A stretch of 64,000 bases of DNA, from contig NC_080588.1 in NCBI RefSeq assembly GCF_029962835.1, positions 65,682,001 to 65,746,000 on the forward strand, read 5' to 3'. Positions 12,371-21,846 of the stretch are shown in pieces; position 1 is the first letter of the stretch; each line of letters begins with the position of its first letter. Position numbers and translations under genes: made by a program. The DNA comes from Magnolia sinica (taxonomy: Eukaryota; Streptophyta; Magnoliopsida; Magnoliales; Magnoliaceae). The notes under the pieces were generated by a model. The model ran no database searches and was not told the origin of the DNA. It saw only the letters and a program-made list of their open reading frames with translations.

Positions 12371-15300
12371 TTTACTAGTTTTTATATAATTTTCAGCAAT
12401 TTTCAAACTTTTTTTTAAATATTTGAACTGTAGATTGTTCAAATACATGTATAAAGTTCAAATCTACATATGCATGTACTAAATCAGTGCTTTTCATCTC
12501 TTTTTTCTTTTTATTTTTTGTATTTTTGTAATTTTATATCATTTTTTGAATAATAATGCCAAATTTGTTTTTAATTTTTTTTTTTCCTCAAATTTCTTGG
12601 TGGGAATGATAATCCCACAGATTGCATGAATTTCAACTCGTTTTAGGGGGGCACTCACATGGTCCCAAATCAGCCCGACACTCTGCATCCGAATTTAAAT
12701 TTAAATTTTTCCCCAAATCTCTTTAGGGAAATGGTGTCAGATGGTTTACGATATGCATTAGTAGGATGAGTTCCACAGATTGCATGAATTTCAGGCCATT
12801 TTAGGGGCATTCGAGTGATCCCAAATCTGCCTAAAACTATTCATCCGATTTTATTTTTTAATTTTCTCCTCAAATTTCTTGAGAGAAATGGTATGAAATG
12901 GTAGGAATATGCATTAGTGGGATAAGTTCCACAGATTGCATGAATTTCGAGCCTTTGTAAGAGGAGCATTCAAATGGTCCTAAATCGATCCAATACTTTC
13001 TTTTTTTTTGAGAGATAACACAAAAGATTGTATTGATGAAACAAAACAAAACAAAACAAAACAAAACCAAAAAAAAAAAAACAGGAACACTGATCTGCTG
13101 AGATAGCAGAACACTTAGACATCTAAAAACGCAAAATTACAATCAAAAGGCTTGACAGAGTAGGTGGCCCATTCAACCAGATAGTGGATCGCCCTTGAGA
13201 ACGTAACCTCCGCAGGATTGGCTCTACCATTGAAGCATCTGCCGTTCCTCTCGACCCAGACAGCCCACCATACAGCAAGAAGTGTCATCCACCATAAGGG
13301 AGTACACTATTTCCCGCACTTGACTCCATGCCAAGAATCAGGAAGGTTGGAGGTTGAGACAGGGAAGCACCAGGAAATGTTAAAGCGGAGAAGAGTAGCC
13401 GACCAAATCTGGAGAGTATAGGGGCAATCGATCCAATACTATTCATCCTAATTTAATTTTTAATGTTTTCCTCAAATTTCTTGGGGGAGATGGTGTAAAT
13501 TAGTTAGGAATATGCATTATTGGGATAAGTTCCACAAATTGTATGAATTTCAAGTTATTTTTGGGCCATTCGATGGTACCACATGCATGATAGGAAAAGG
13601 TTGATTGACTCCCAAAGAAAGACCCAAATGCATTTAATGCGTGGGCATTTCACACCGGGCTCGAGTGGGGTAGCCCGTGGGATGCGGGGACACACTCGGG
13701 GTGGGCGGCCCATATGATTTGGGGCCCACGAGCCAACGAGGGGGGTTCGGCCGAGGTCCTAACCCATGAGATGTGAGGCCTGAGCAATGAGATAAAGGGG
13801 TTAATTCGCCATACTCTAACAGTTCGAGCTTTTAAAGCGAGTGGTTAAAGCGGGAGGTCTTGTGTTCGAGACTCCTCACCGGAGGTGATTAATGCAGAGG
13901 CATTTTCACACCGAGCTCAAGTGGGGTAACCCGTGGGATACGGGAATACTCGGGGTAGGTGACTCATGTGATTTGGAGCCCACAGGGGAGGTCTCGTGTT
14001 CGAGACTCCTCACCGGGGGTGATTAATGCAGGGGCATTTCACACCGGGCTCGAGTGGGATAACCCATGGAATGCGGGGACACACTCGGGGTGGGTGGCCC
14101 ATGAGATAAAGGGATTAATTTGCCATACTCTAACAGTTTGAGCTTTTAGAGCAAGTGGTTAATTGTCCTGCATCAGCATTAGTGACATTTGGGGCATGAT
14201 AGGAAAAAGGTTGATTGGCTTCCAAAGAAAGACCCAAATGCATTCGAGGGCAATTGGGGCATTCGAGGTCACCACGTGCATTAGTGGCATCCGAATTTAA
14301 TTTTTAATGTTTTCCTCAAAAAAAATTAATGTTTTCCTCTCTTCTATGCAGCTAGCCTTCTTTCCATCTTTTCAATGACAAGTACCAGATGGATGCAGAT
14401 GGTGGATTGTCTCCCAAAGAAAAACCCAAATGCATGATAGGAAAAGGTTGATTGCAACACATACATAATCCATGCAAATTATTAGACCTATGGGCACTAA
14501 AGGTAGAAAAATGCACAAGCATAACTAAAAAAAACCAGTGCACGAAAATCAACATGAACAAATGATACCCAGATTCATATTGTAGAAGTAATATGTGAAA
14601 GAAATACCTGCCAGAGTATTGTGCTTGAATTCTTGAATGAACTCTCAGAAGCCCATATATAGACCCCAACCACATTCACGCCACCCAAGAGCATCTTATA
14701 TACCTGAAAGTGCAATATAACCTCAAAAAGTGCATCCTCAATGCAAATTGCAAGCATTCTTCAAATGCTAACTAGTTATTAATGGACCCCAATGCTTAAC
14801 TTTTCATATAGAAATTTTCAAAGCATCACATAGGATATCATTAATTGATTAGCATGAACAAGTTGAGAAAATTTTCAGTTTACATACTGCTTTGCACAAT
14901 ACAAGCCTCCAACACACAACTTCAAGAGATTTTGCTAACCACACATGCACCTCTACCCAGAGACACATGCCAATCTGGCATCTGAACTGTGTATCAGGAA
15001 TTCAGGTGGGACCCACTGTGTAGATGATATGGTCACAAATCAGGCTGGACAACTATGATCTAGCCCACACATGCACGAGAACAGTGAAATGTCTAAAATG
15101 CACAAGCTCTTTTTGACCATCCATTGCCTACATACATTTGTGGCCCATCTGATTGTTGTCCATCCGAGTTTTTGGCCAAATGATCAACATGATGGACCCC
15201 ACCAAATACACGGATCAGAGGCCTTACATGCATGCCAGGTGGTTGCATGTAGAGGCAAGCATGGACAGGAGCATACAGGACTAGTAAACCTCTATCTTCA

Positions 15301-16618
15301 GTAAGCTTGCAGACGTATATTGACGAGTGACAGAATTTTTTACATTCCACTTTTTTTTTTCTTCCAAATATACAATACTGTGTCTTTATCACTAACTAGT
15401 ATATGAAGGCACCTACTGACACTTGCATTTCAATTTCAAGGTTGCACTTGTAGTTTATGGTGAGTAAAGGTTTTCAGCTTTTCTTTTTTCCTTTTCCTAC
15501 TACTACACTTAGAGAGAGAGAGAGAGAAGATTGAGGCTCTGCCATGGCTGGTTCCAGAACCCAGGTAAAAGAAGAAGATTCATGCGGCTCTGCCATGGCT
15601 GGTTCCAGAACCCAGGTAAAAGAAGAAGATTCATGCCTAGTGGGCAACCAACCATAAAACTTTTCCCAATCTACCATTTAAAAGCCGGCGGCAAAGTTCT
15701 GAAAGAAGGCTAAGATGATGAGGATGACAAAAGATAAAACAAATCAAAAGTGGCAACTTTTCAAATTAAAAGGAAATATAGTATGCTTGACCTACCACCC
15801 TTTTCATTGCAGCAAGCAGTAAGTATGGGTGGGTCCCATCTTTCACAGATCCAGATTCCAAACAGTTCACCTGATGGGAATTTGTCTGCATAAGACTTTA
15901 CCCGGGTAATCCTAGGCACCCAACCATTGGCCTACAAATGAATGGTTACAACTAAAACAAATCAGTGGTCTATATGTGATGATAAAAGGTCCATCAATCA
16001 GATGTCTCAGATTGTTGGATGGAACTTTCTCTTTCACCCAACAAACAATTTAGATAACTAAGAGGTGGGCCCAACTCATCCAATACCTCTCAATAGAAAG
16101 CGCATCATATCAGCAGTCATCTTGATAGCAGATTCTTAGGACAACAACAATTCCAAACAGCATAGCCTTTTATTCTAAAACAAACTAAGATGTTCCAAGA
16201 CAGATTTCACATGCATTTGCATTTTAGCGTAGCGAAAGATCAACAACAAATAACCAGATTGCAATCACTGAAACCAAAAACGCAAATTCAATACCGAAGA
16301 GCAGACCAAAAAATCAAGTGGGTATTTTCAATTTGACCTGACGAGCGTGTTCCGCCAACCAATCCCGATCGACCAACAGCATTGAAGCTTCCATCTGAGA
16401 CTTCCCTTTAGAACCCTTCTTCCTGTCATCTCTTCCACCGTCCGATATTGAACAAGCTGGTTCTCCAGCATCGTTGGGGGGCGTCGGTACCAAATCAAAG
16501 ACAAATCCCCGGTCTAGACTGGAACTCAGCTTGCCTATAACAAGACCCACCTACGGAAAGAAGAACCCATTCCTAAACTCTCACGAGAAGATTTAAAAAA
16601 AGGCAAAATTTACGATTT

Positions 16619-16661
<43 letters not shown>

Positions 16662-16742
16662 CTGTGTTGGTACTTGAGATTGGAAGAGTCGATCCTCTGC
16701 TGATTTTAGTTGGGTTTCTTCTCCAATTACTGATTTCACCAT
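3337..16742 (-). CDS. ODR4: ODR4-like protein, ER tail-anchored (complete, 11 exons)
   Basis: Exons on the minus strand: 16742-16662, 16550-16338, 14703-14608, 9535-9447, 8500-8372, 8165-8045, 7901-7817, 7701-7592, 5973-5822, 4005-3909 and 3645-3337. They total 1482 nt, or 493 residues. The start MVKSVIGEETQLK, then GLVIGKLSSSLDRGFVFDL, PTPPNDAGEPACS, WLAEHARQ, ISYSPRRWTCR, CDFKMGK, FPRRVLVPWL and ICDYLQPLE match the plant ODR4 family as I recall it. A hydrophobic tail (about residues 467-486, followed by a short KPVSMAK end) predicts a C-terminal membrane anchor. Animal ODR4 assists membrane-receptor trafficking and recruits the UFM1 protease UFSP2 to the ER; a similar ER role in plants is inference. 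All introns look GT-AG except the first, whose best donor is GC. The gene spans 13 kb because introns 2, 3 and 8 are large and repeat-filled. Confidence 0.92.
4151..4170. repeat. (AG)n microsatellite
   Basis: A run of about ten AG units in ODR4 intron 9. Confidence 0.85.
4230..4525. mobile_element. TTACGG-rich inverted-repeat element, copy 1
   Basis: About 300 bp dense in 'gttacg' and 'cgtaac' words in both orientations, for example 'gccgtaaaggctgttacgt' on the left and 'aaggtaacggtggtggaagt' on the right, around an AT-rich core at 4405-4450. The right end resembles the termini of copies at 25.6 kb and 48.9 kb. It looks like a non-autonomous DNA transposon; the superfamily is not assigned. 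Confidence 0.55.
6164..6268. mobile_element. Tourist-like (PIF/Harbinger) MITE, 105 bp
   Basis: The ends GGGTGCATTTGTTGCACC and GGTGTACCAAACACACCC are imperfect inverted repeats around a 'ccatgatatttt...aaatatcatga' palindromic core. The right end is followed by TTA, and the left is preceded by TTT, a possible decayed 3-bp target duplication. The termini resemble those of the hairpin element at 38451-38505. It lies in ODR4 intron 8. Confidence 0.65.
8796..8835. repeat. (GT)n microsatellite
   Basis: About twenty GT units in ODR4 intron 4 (8501-9446). Confidence 0.9.
9915..10046. repeat. 40-bp direct repeat flanking a pyrimidine-rich insert
   Basis: The sequence starting 'tgtgcttcattacatg' is present at 9915-9954 and again at 10007-10046, matching at 39 of 40 positions. 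The 52 bp between them are T-rich and then (CCT)n. This looks like a local tandem duplication or slippage product. Confidence 0.75.
10041..10237. repeat. Long (CTT/CTC)n polypyrimidine tract
   Basis: About 197 bp almost wholly of CTT and CTC triplets; the minus strand is purine-only GAA and GGA. It abuts the tail of a LINE-like 3' end on the minus strand. Open frames across it (poly-Leu, poly-Arg, Glu/Lys) are low-complexity artefacts. Confidence 0.9.
10238..10560 (-). mobile_element. LINE-like 3' tail fragment
   Basis: Read on the minus strand, it ends in T-rich 3'-UTR-like sequence with 'tttaataaaatttgtg' and then an A/G-rich tail that runs into the purine tract. The style matches the better-supported LINE tails at 11.8 and 13.0 kb, but no protein remnant is clear. 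Confidence 0.4.
10605..10705. mobile_element. TTACGG-rich element fragment, copy 2
   Basis: A short piece with 'acataacggtaacagt', 'gccattacgtgttatgg' and 'aatggaccgttacgg' words, like copies 1, 3 and 4. It appears truncated. Confidence 0.45.
10915..11205 (-). mobile_element. LINE-like 3' tail fragment
   Basis: A T-rich left edge (minus-strand A-rich tail), then 'aaaatttattagaatagaag' as a minus-strand 3' end. The probable extent to about 11.2 kb is set by loss of the pattern at another T-run. No coding remnant was identified. Confidence 0.4.
11786..12119 (-). mobile_element. 5'-truncated LINE insertion with 11-bp TSD
   Basis: A perfect target duplication TTGTTTTACAC lies at 11786-11796 and 12109-12119. 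The insert between (11797-12108) reads on the minus strand as the end of a LINE ORF2: IWWAVWQERNERCFNN, then a stop, a short 3' UTR, and an A-rich tail at the left edge. It carries the stem-loop TCTGCTGAGATAGCAGA (11893-11909), also present in the 13-kb copy. Confidence 0.85.
12320..12365. repeat. (AC)n microsatellite
   Basis: About 22-23 AC units in ODR4 intron 3. Confidence 0.9.
12615..13580 (+). repeat. Tandem array, about 156-bp unit, four units
   Basis: Units start with 'cacagattgcatgaatttc' or a close variant at about 12616, 12772, 12930 and 13531, and each runs through 'ggtcccaaat', 'atccgaattt', 'cctcaaatttcttg' and 'atatgcattagt'. The third unit is split by the LINE insertion at 12998-13425. 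Without the insertion the spacing is regular at about 156-172 bp. Confidence 0.8.
12983..13440 (-). mobile_element. 5'-truncated LINE insertion with 15-bp TSD
   Basis: A perfect 15-bp target duplication AATCGATCCAATACT lies at 12983-12997 and 13426-13440. The 428-bp insert starts with a T-run (minus-strand A tail), then the TCTGCTGAGATAGCAGA stem-loop (13094-13110). On the minus strand it reads as the C-terminal LINE ORF2 motif WWAVWVERNGRCFNG. It splits the third unit of the 156-bp array, so it is younger than the array. Confidence 0.9.
13585..14453. repeat. Complex direct-repeat block
   Basis: Three copies of a module around 'catttcacaccgggctcgag' followed by 'cgtgggatgcggggacacac' occur at about 13645, 13900 and 14033. 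A second module 'ggtctcgtgttcgagactcc' occurs twice (about 13855 and 13987). A 'gcatgataggaaaaggttga' module occurs at about 13585, 14195 and 14431. The TTCGAGACTCC part resembles a tRNA T-arm and could point to a SINE-like origin, but no promoter pair is established. Confidence 0.6.
14704..16337 (-). other. ODR4 intron 2
   Basis: A 1.6-kb intron between exon 3 and exon 2. It contains 'tggcccatctgattg'-style repeat DNA at about 15000-15300, a poly-T run near 15350, an AG run (about 15511-15527), and a 51-bp tandem pair (15535-15636). No further exon was seen. Confidence 0.65.
15535..15636. repeat. 51-bp tandem duplication
   Basis: Two adjacent and nearly identical units (15535-15585 and 15586-15636), each with 'ctgccatggctggttccaga' and 'aggtaaaagaagaagattca'. 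Because 51 is a multiple of three, it also makes a short repetitive open frame that is not a gene. Confidence 0.9.
16551..16661 (-). other. ODR4 intron 1, probable GC-AG intron with (CT)n
   Basis: Exon 1 ends ..ACA CAG and is followed by GCAATC. Exon 2 begins GTG after a 'tccgtag' acceptor. Joining at GC keeps the segment VPTQ-VGLVIGKL, which fits the family best. A GT donor 12 nt upstream (16673-16672, CAA|GTACCA) would also be in frame and drop four residues. Just inside the donor lies a (CT)n microsatellite (plus-strand AG run 16624-16657). Confidence 0.7.
16624..16657. repeat. (AG)n microsatellite in ODR4 intron 1
   Basis: About 17 AG units; on the gene strand this is a CT run that starts four to five bases from the splice donor. 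Confidence 0.9.
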
Positions 16743-17049
16743 GTCTCGGAGATGGGGTTTTTAGATATCACAGAGAAAGAGCATGTGTCTATATGAAGAG
16801 CGAGCTTTGCTCCCATACAAAGTCTCCGGCTCCAAGTAGGCCCGCCTCTAATCACGTGGACCGTTGGATGCGAGGGGTTCAACTTCGACTGCACGTGGCC
16901 ACTATATCAACCTGATTAGCTGATCAAAACCGTCGAAATGAGGGATTGAATAAAACGGCAGCATCAAATTTACTCTGACCGTACATTTTTCATGCTGTTT
17001 TAATATTCGATCGCGGTTATTTTATCCGTAAGGTAACATCGATGGCATG

Positions 17050-17608
17050 TTCTCGACTTGACTCAAAAAAGTTTGATTTGACTCGGTTGGAAATTGAGTT
17101 CGAACTGAGTCGAAACAAGTTCAAGTTTGCCTGAGCTCGACTCGGCTCGGATCGAACCCAACTTGAATCGAACTCTGATTGAACCAGTTCGATGACTCAG
17201 TTACTTTGATATTGATGTTGCTCACCAAGTGTTTGATGAAATTACTCAACAAAGTGCCAACTGGTAGCAAGGACGGTATGTTTCATCAAATAAATACTCT
17301 TTTTTTTTATTTTGATGTTACCTACAAGGTGTTTGGTGAAATACCTATAAAACCATGGCTGGTGTTTTACATACAGTGATAATTTGAAAGTGTAGCTCAT
17401 GTGTTTGTGAAAATACTACACAAGCAAACTCGGCTCAATCTTGGCTCGAACTCGACTCGAATTGACTTGAGCTGCTAACTGAACCGAGCCAAGTTGGCCA
17501 TTTAGGCTCAAGGACCGAGCCGAGTCAAGTTCGAGCTGAGGTCAATTAGTGGCCGAGCCGAGTCGAGCTGTGCCAAGCTTGACTCGGTTGGACTAGTGTA
17601 CACCCCTA
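17050..17608. mobile_element. 'Gagccgag' inverted-repeat element, copy 1
   Basis: Both ends are built of 'gactcggctcg' and 'cgagccgagtcgagct' words in opposite orientation around an AT-rich core with 'caagtgtttgatgaaa'. The right end finishes TGTACACCCCTA, a terminus also seen at 58982-60020; the matching left terminus is missing. The second copy is at 52963-53525. Confidence 0.65.
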
Positions 17609-17639
17609 GTCCTTGTGGAAGCGGATTACGTGGTGTGAG

Positions 17640-18090
17640 CGTGATGTGTTGAAGTGACAAAGTTTCTTGGGCTTTACTATGATGTATGTATTATATCCAC
17701 ACCGTCCATCCAGCTTGAGAAATCATTTCAGAGCATGAGCATAAAAATGAGGCAAATCTAAAGCTCAAGTGGACCACACCACAAAAAAGCATCGGAGATT
17801 GAACGCCTACCATTGAAAACTTCTTGGGAGCCACAAAAGTTTTAGATCAAGCTAATATTTGTATTTTCCCTTCATCCCAAGTCTGTGTAAACTTATGAAT
17901 AGGTTAGATGGAAAATAAAAATCATGGTGGACCCTAAGTGGGTGCAATTGTCCCCAGTGCTTTCTGTGGTCTGATCCGCTTTATTTTTTGACTCATGCCC
18001 TAAAATGATCTAGTAAAATGGATAGACAATGCATGTATAACACATACATCATAGTGAGGCATACGGAACTTTGCAACTTCAACACACGTC
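17640..18090. mobile_element. Foldback element
   Basis: The left half runs 'gatgtgttgaagtgacaaag', 'atccacaccgtccatcc', 'aagtggaccacaccac'. The right half is its reverse complement in outline, ending 'catacatcatagtgaggc' and 'ctttgcaacttcaacacac'. The centre has 'ttttagatcaagctaatatt' and 'cccttcatccc'. There is no coding potential. Confidence 0.75.
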
Positions 18091-19089
18091 TTTGTCAATT
18101 GTATGTGAACCCAAATGGCCAAAAGGGGTAGAAATACCCGATCCTAGTGAATGTCATCCGTTGTGAATTTGGTCCATTGAATATAATTCCATGGTCCACC
18201 AGACATGTTTTTGTTTAAACTAGTGTTTTCCCCTGGCAAAGGTTTTATCCCAAACATGGGATTAGATGGATACAATACCATGGTATTTCCATATGCGCAA
18301 TCATTGTACAATAATGATGTTAATCCCATCTTACACAATTCAATTCCACGGACCAAACATGCCCTATAGTAGGAGAAAAAAACAAGGCTGCGTTTCACAT
18401 ATGCCACACCAAAGGCAACAATGGAGAGAAACGTCAAATATTATTTATTACAGGGCTTTCTGCAAAGATTATAAGAAATCCACTCTAACTATTTGATTCT
18501 ATTATAAAAAATAAAAATAAAAAATTAGGCCTGGGCTCCAGAATCAGGACAATCTATGATTCAGGTAGTGACTTCCTTCCGCATTGGAATCACAAGGGGG
18601 GTTTTTGGGTATTCAAAAACTGAAAATATTCCCATGAATCTATACAATTAAGTAAATATTTTGGTAAACAAGAAAGTCAAAACATTTTATGGAAATATCA
18701 TATTTTTCTGGAAATTTTCAGATCAAAACCCCCAAAATTTTCTTTTTAAAGATTTTCTGCTGCTGAAAATGCATTCCTGCTAGTGATTAGTTCTCATTTT
18801 ACTTTCGTCTTTATGAAATTCCTACAGATATGGGGACCGGGGTAACAGCTCAGTGGGTGAGTCCCTGTGAAATGTATGCGTAAGGATGTTGAGCTCAGCT
18901 TGGAATGCAATCATGAACTTGAAAGTACCAAATATTCTTATGAGCATACCATCAAGAAGCTTCCTTGACCTATATCAAGAAAACAGCAGGAGCAGCCGCA
19001 ACATGAGCTAAATACGCAACAACAATCCTGACCATAGGGCCCATCTGGGTGTGTGTTGTTTAGCCACTTGGTCCATCAGTTTTTTCTTT

Positions 19090-19385
19090 TCATTTTAGGG
19101 CATGGCCCAAAATGAAGCAGATTTGAATCTCAAGTGGACCACACCACAGGAAACAATGGCCATTGAACATCAACCATTAAAAACTTCATATGGCCCAATA
19201 CAATGTTTATTTGTCATACAACCTGTTGATAAGGTCACACTGACCTGAATGAATACAAAACTTCTGTGGCCCATGAGAAGCTGACGGGAAACACAAATAT
19301 CAGCTTGATCTAAAACTTTTTGTGCCCACAAGAAGCTTTTAATGGTCAATGCCCACTTGAGATTTGGATTTGCTTCATTTTTTAA
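19090..19385. mobile_element. Partial foldback element
   Basis: Contains the left-arm core 'caagtggaccacaccacagg' and the right-arm 'ttttaatggtcaatgcccac' with the usual centre, but the outer arms are decayed. Confidence 0.6.
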
Positions 19386-20948
19386 TCCTCTATCAACACC
19401 AATTTGAATCCTTAGAACATTGACCCAAATGAAGTTATCTCTTCTTCTTCTTTTTATTGCCTAGCGACCGTTTCTTGTTGCTGCTGCTGCTGTTTGGTGC
19501 ATGGACCATCTAAAGTTAGACCCACGGTATCAAAGTTCTGAATCATTGAAGCATTGGCCCCACCTGTACAAACTAGAAATCCGAACATTACACTCCCCCT
19601 AGGCATTGTAATTGCATGATACCTCCTAGTCTCTCTTTTTTTTTTCTTTTTTTTCTTCTTTTTTTTTTCCTATTTTTTTTTGGGTTAGCTTGTTAGTACA
19701 CACCCATGTCAGTACACACTCCATGTTAGCCACCCCCACTAGGGATACCTCCTAGTCTCTGAGTAGGTTTTAAGTTGCAAAAATGTTAGTTGCTGCCGGC
19801 TCCGTGCTTGACCCATGTAGACCTACTGCAAGCATGTCTAGCTCAGATGCACACATGCCTGTTCATCAGGTGGCCAGTGGCCACACATTTCCATCTCTGA
19901 CAAAGTATACTGCCAATTCTTCCTTTCTTACTGTCCATTCATACTCATGTGGCCCACCAAATGAGTAAAATGGCCTGATTTTCAAGCCAGGCATGTTTGC
20001 TGCCCCTCACCTGGTGACATGGTCTTCTTGAGAGGAAAGCCCCTATGTTGCAATGCAATGTTGGGTACAACCACGAACACCATTGTGTCATTCATTGAAA
20101 CAAATTCATAACAGCTTTCTATCTACAAAACTTTTTTTAACACACACACACACCACAGTGGGATTCCCCGACAATGGGTACTCGAATCCATGACCTTGTG
20201 TTGAGACTCTTGTGAGTCTACTACAAAACTAGTTCATAATGAAGCTGGGATTGTAACCTAGACTGATAGGGTGCCGGGGTGAGTCTCATGCATCTATACA
20301 TGTCATGGGCACCTCAAATGAAGACCACCTAAATAGCACGACCCAGTGTAGATTGATCATATCCCCAAGATCAGACTGATTAGACAATCATGAAGTCTGA
20401 TTGGTGTGCATTGGGACAGTTCTCGTTTCCAACGTCCATCAGATGCCCACCAACGTGCCAGTTAGGATCACACTTCCAGCAAAGCTCTTGGGCTATAAAT
20501 CCATCTACAGTGGGGTCCACTATTTGGGTAAATGGGATTTGAGGCAGATCCTACGTGTAAAGCAGGAGGTGCGCTTGCACCATAGTTGTGGTAAAAGAAA
20601 CCAAGCAAACAGGACAATATCTCAATATGAAACTTTAAAATGCCAAGGCATTTTCTCCAGTAATATCCAGTAGCAGATTTGAAGAATGAATCACCAAAGA
20701 ACTAGTCAAGTAAACATTCATATAGACTTCGAGACAGTATCTTCAAGAACAGAACCCATTATTTTGTTGAAAGAGAGTAGCATTTGAATTGAACTGACAC
20801 ACAAGCCGTCACATACTATATGAGCTGCAATGGACGTTTATGCCTCATATTGAAAAGATGGTCAGAGTCGAAGACACTTGAGTTGACACATGACAGACTC
20901 CCCAAGAAGGCCACAATCAACATGAAGCAGAAGCATTCAGCTACATCC

Positions 20949-21761
20949 TCAAATTCCCTGGAGAATATCATAAAATTTCGAAGGCTGATTCCGGAACTTC
21001 CAGCAGAGTTCCTGAAAAACAAACCACTCCTTGCTGTCATTAGTTGTCTACAGGTAAAATAAAAAAAAATGGACAGACAGACACTTGTTCTTGTGTGAAA
21101 ATAACAATCACCTCCACTGCAGAAGCCACCCGCAAGATAGTGGCCTCGCCCCACGGACGGCCTATCAATTGCAAACCTATAGGGAGTCCTTGTTTATCAT
21201 GACCAACCTGAACATGGAAAATGTTAAACCACAAGAAAGATAAAAAGAAAGACAGGTGGTGAGTAATGGACAAATGATAGGTGATCGGATCTTCCAAGTC
21301 CTACACAATCTTGGTCACATTGCTTGAAGGTGCACCACCTACTCTTATTTAGATACTGAAGCTTTGCTAGTTAGATTTTTCCTTTCACAATTTTCTACAC
21401 TACCGTTCCAGCTCTCATAGTATAGTTGTACAATCCTCAGGCCTGATGAAGCGTTAAGGTGTCAGCGGTCCAGAATTGCTAAAAATTAGAGCCCATGGTT
21501 CCGATCCAGACTGTTGACATGTGGTCCATCAAAGTATTATTGCTTAACAGTCGATTTGCCTGGCAACAGATCAAAGGGGAGGATCCCATCAGGCAGATTT
21601 TGGGGCACAGTCCATCCACAGTACAATTAATCAGATCAACTGTCTGGTTGGGGTGAAGGGCCTTATAGTAAGGGCTGAACCTGACCTGCTACCTATTTGT
21701 TGTGGCCCCAACCAATCTTATAATTGGATTGGTCCATGACAAGTGCATCTTCCTTGCTGCG

Positions 21762-21846
<85 letters not shown>

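Larger units (their letters stand above)
9536..14607 (-). other. ODR4 intron 3 (5.1 kb, repeat-filled)
   Basis: The longest ODR4 intron. From left to right it holds a 40-bp direct repeat and a long polypyrimidine tract (9915-10240), LINE 3' tails (about 10241-10560, 10915-11200, 11797-12108, 12998-13425), a TTACGG-type fragment (about 10605-10705), an AC microsatellite (12320-12365), a tandem array of about 156 bp (12615-13580), and a complex direct-repeat block (13585-14250). No ODR4 exon is missing here: phases join exactly from 14608 to 9535. Confidence 0.75.
16743..20948. other. Spacer between ODR4 5' end and FAAH 3' end
   Basis: The first few hundred bases upstream of 16742 should hold the ODR4 promoter and 5' UTR. 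Beyond them come a 'gagccgag' inverted-repeat element (17050-17608), a foldback element (17640-18090), a Tourist-like block near 18245-18365, a SINE-like 'ggggtaacagctcagtgggt' stretch (18839), a partial foldback (19090-19385), and poly-T and repeat sequence near 19630-19770. No exon was found; 20680-20948 is likely FAAH 3' UTR. Confidence 0.6.

Noticed and set aside
12615-13580. CRISPR-like regular repeats
   Set aside because: The units are about 156 bp, diverged and without short unique spacers, in a plant intron; this is an ordinary tandem repeat.
14352-14675. 107-residue minus-strand frame near ODR4 exon 3
   Set aside because: It runs out of frame through exon 3 into the following intron; only the GT-bounded exon 14703-14608 fits the family.
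15474-15713. Repetitive frames on both strands around 15.5 kb
   Set aside because: They arise from a 51-bp tandem duplication whose length is a multiple of three, within an ODR4 intron.
18835-18910. tRNA-like sequence 'ggtaacagctcagtgggtga'
   Set aside because: It has an A-box-like start but no full cloverleaf or acceptor stem; more likely a SINE-type relic. The similar block at 6925-6990 was rejected for the same reason.
20816-21154. 112-residue minus-strand frame over the FAAH 3' end
   Set aside because: It is out of frame with the last two FAAH exons, which are defined by family residues and splice sites.
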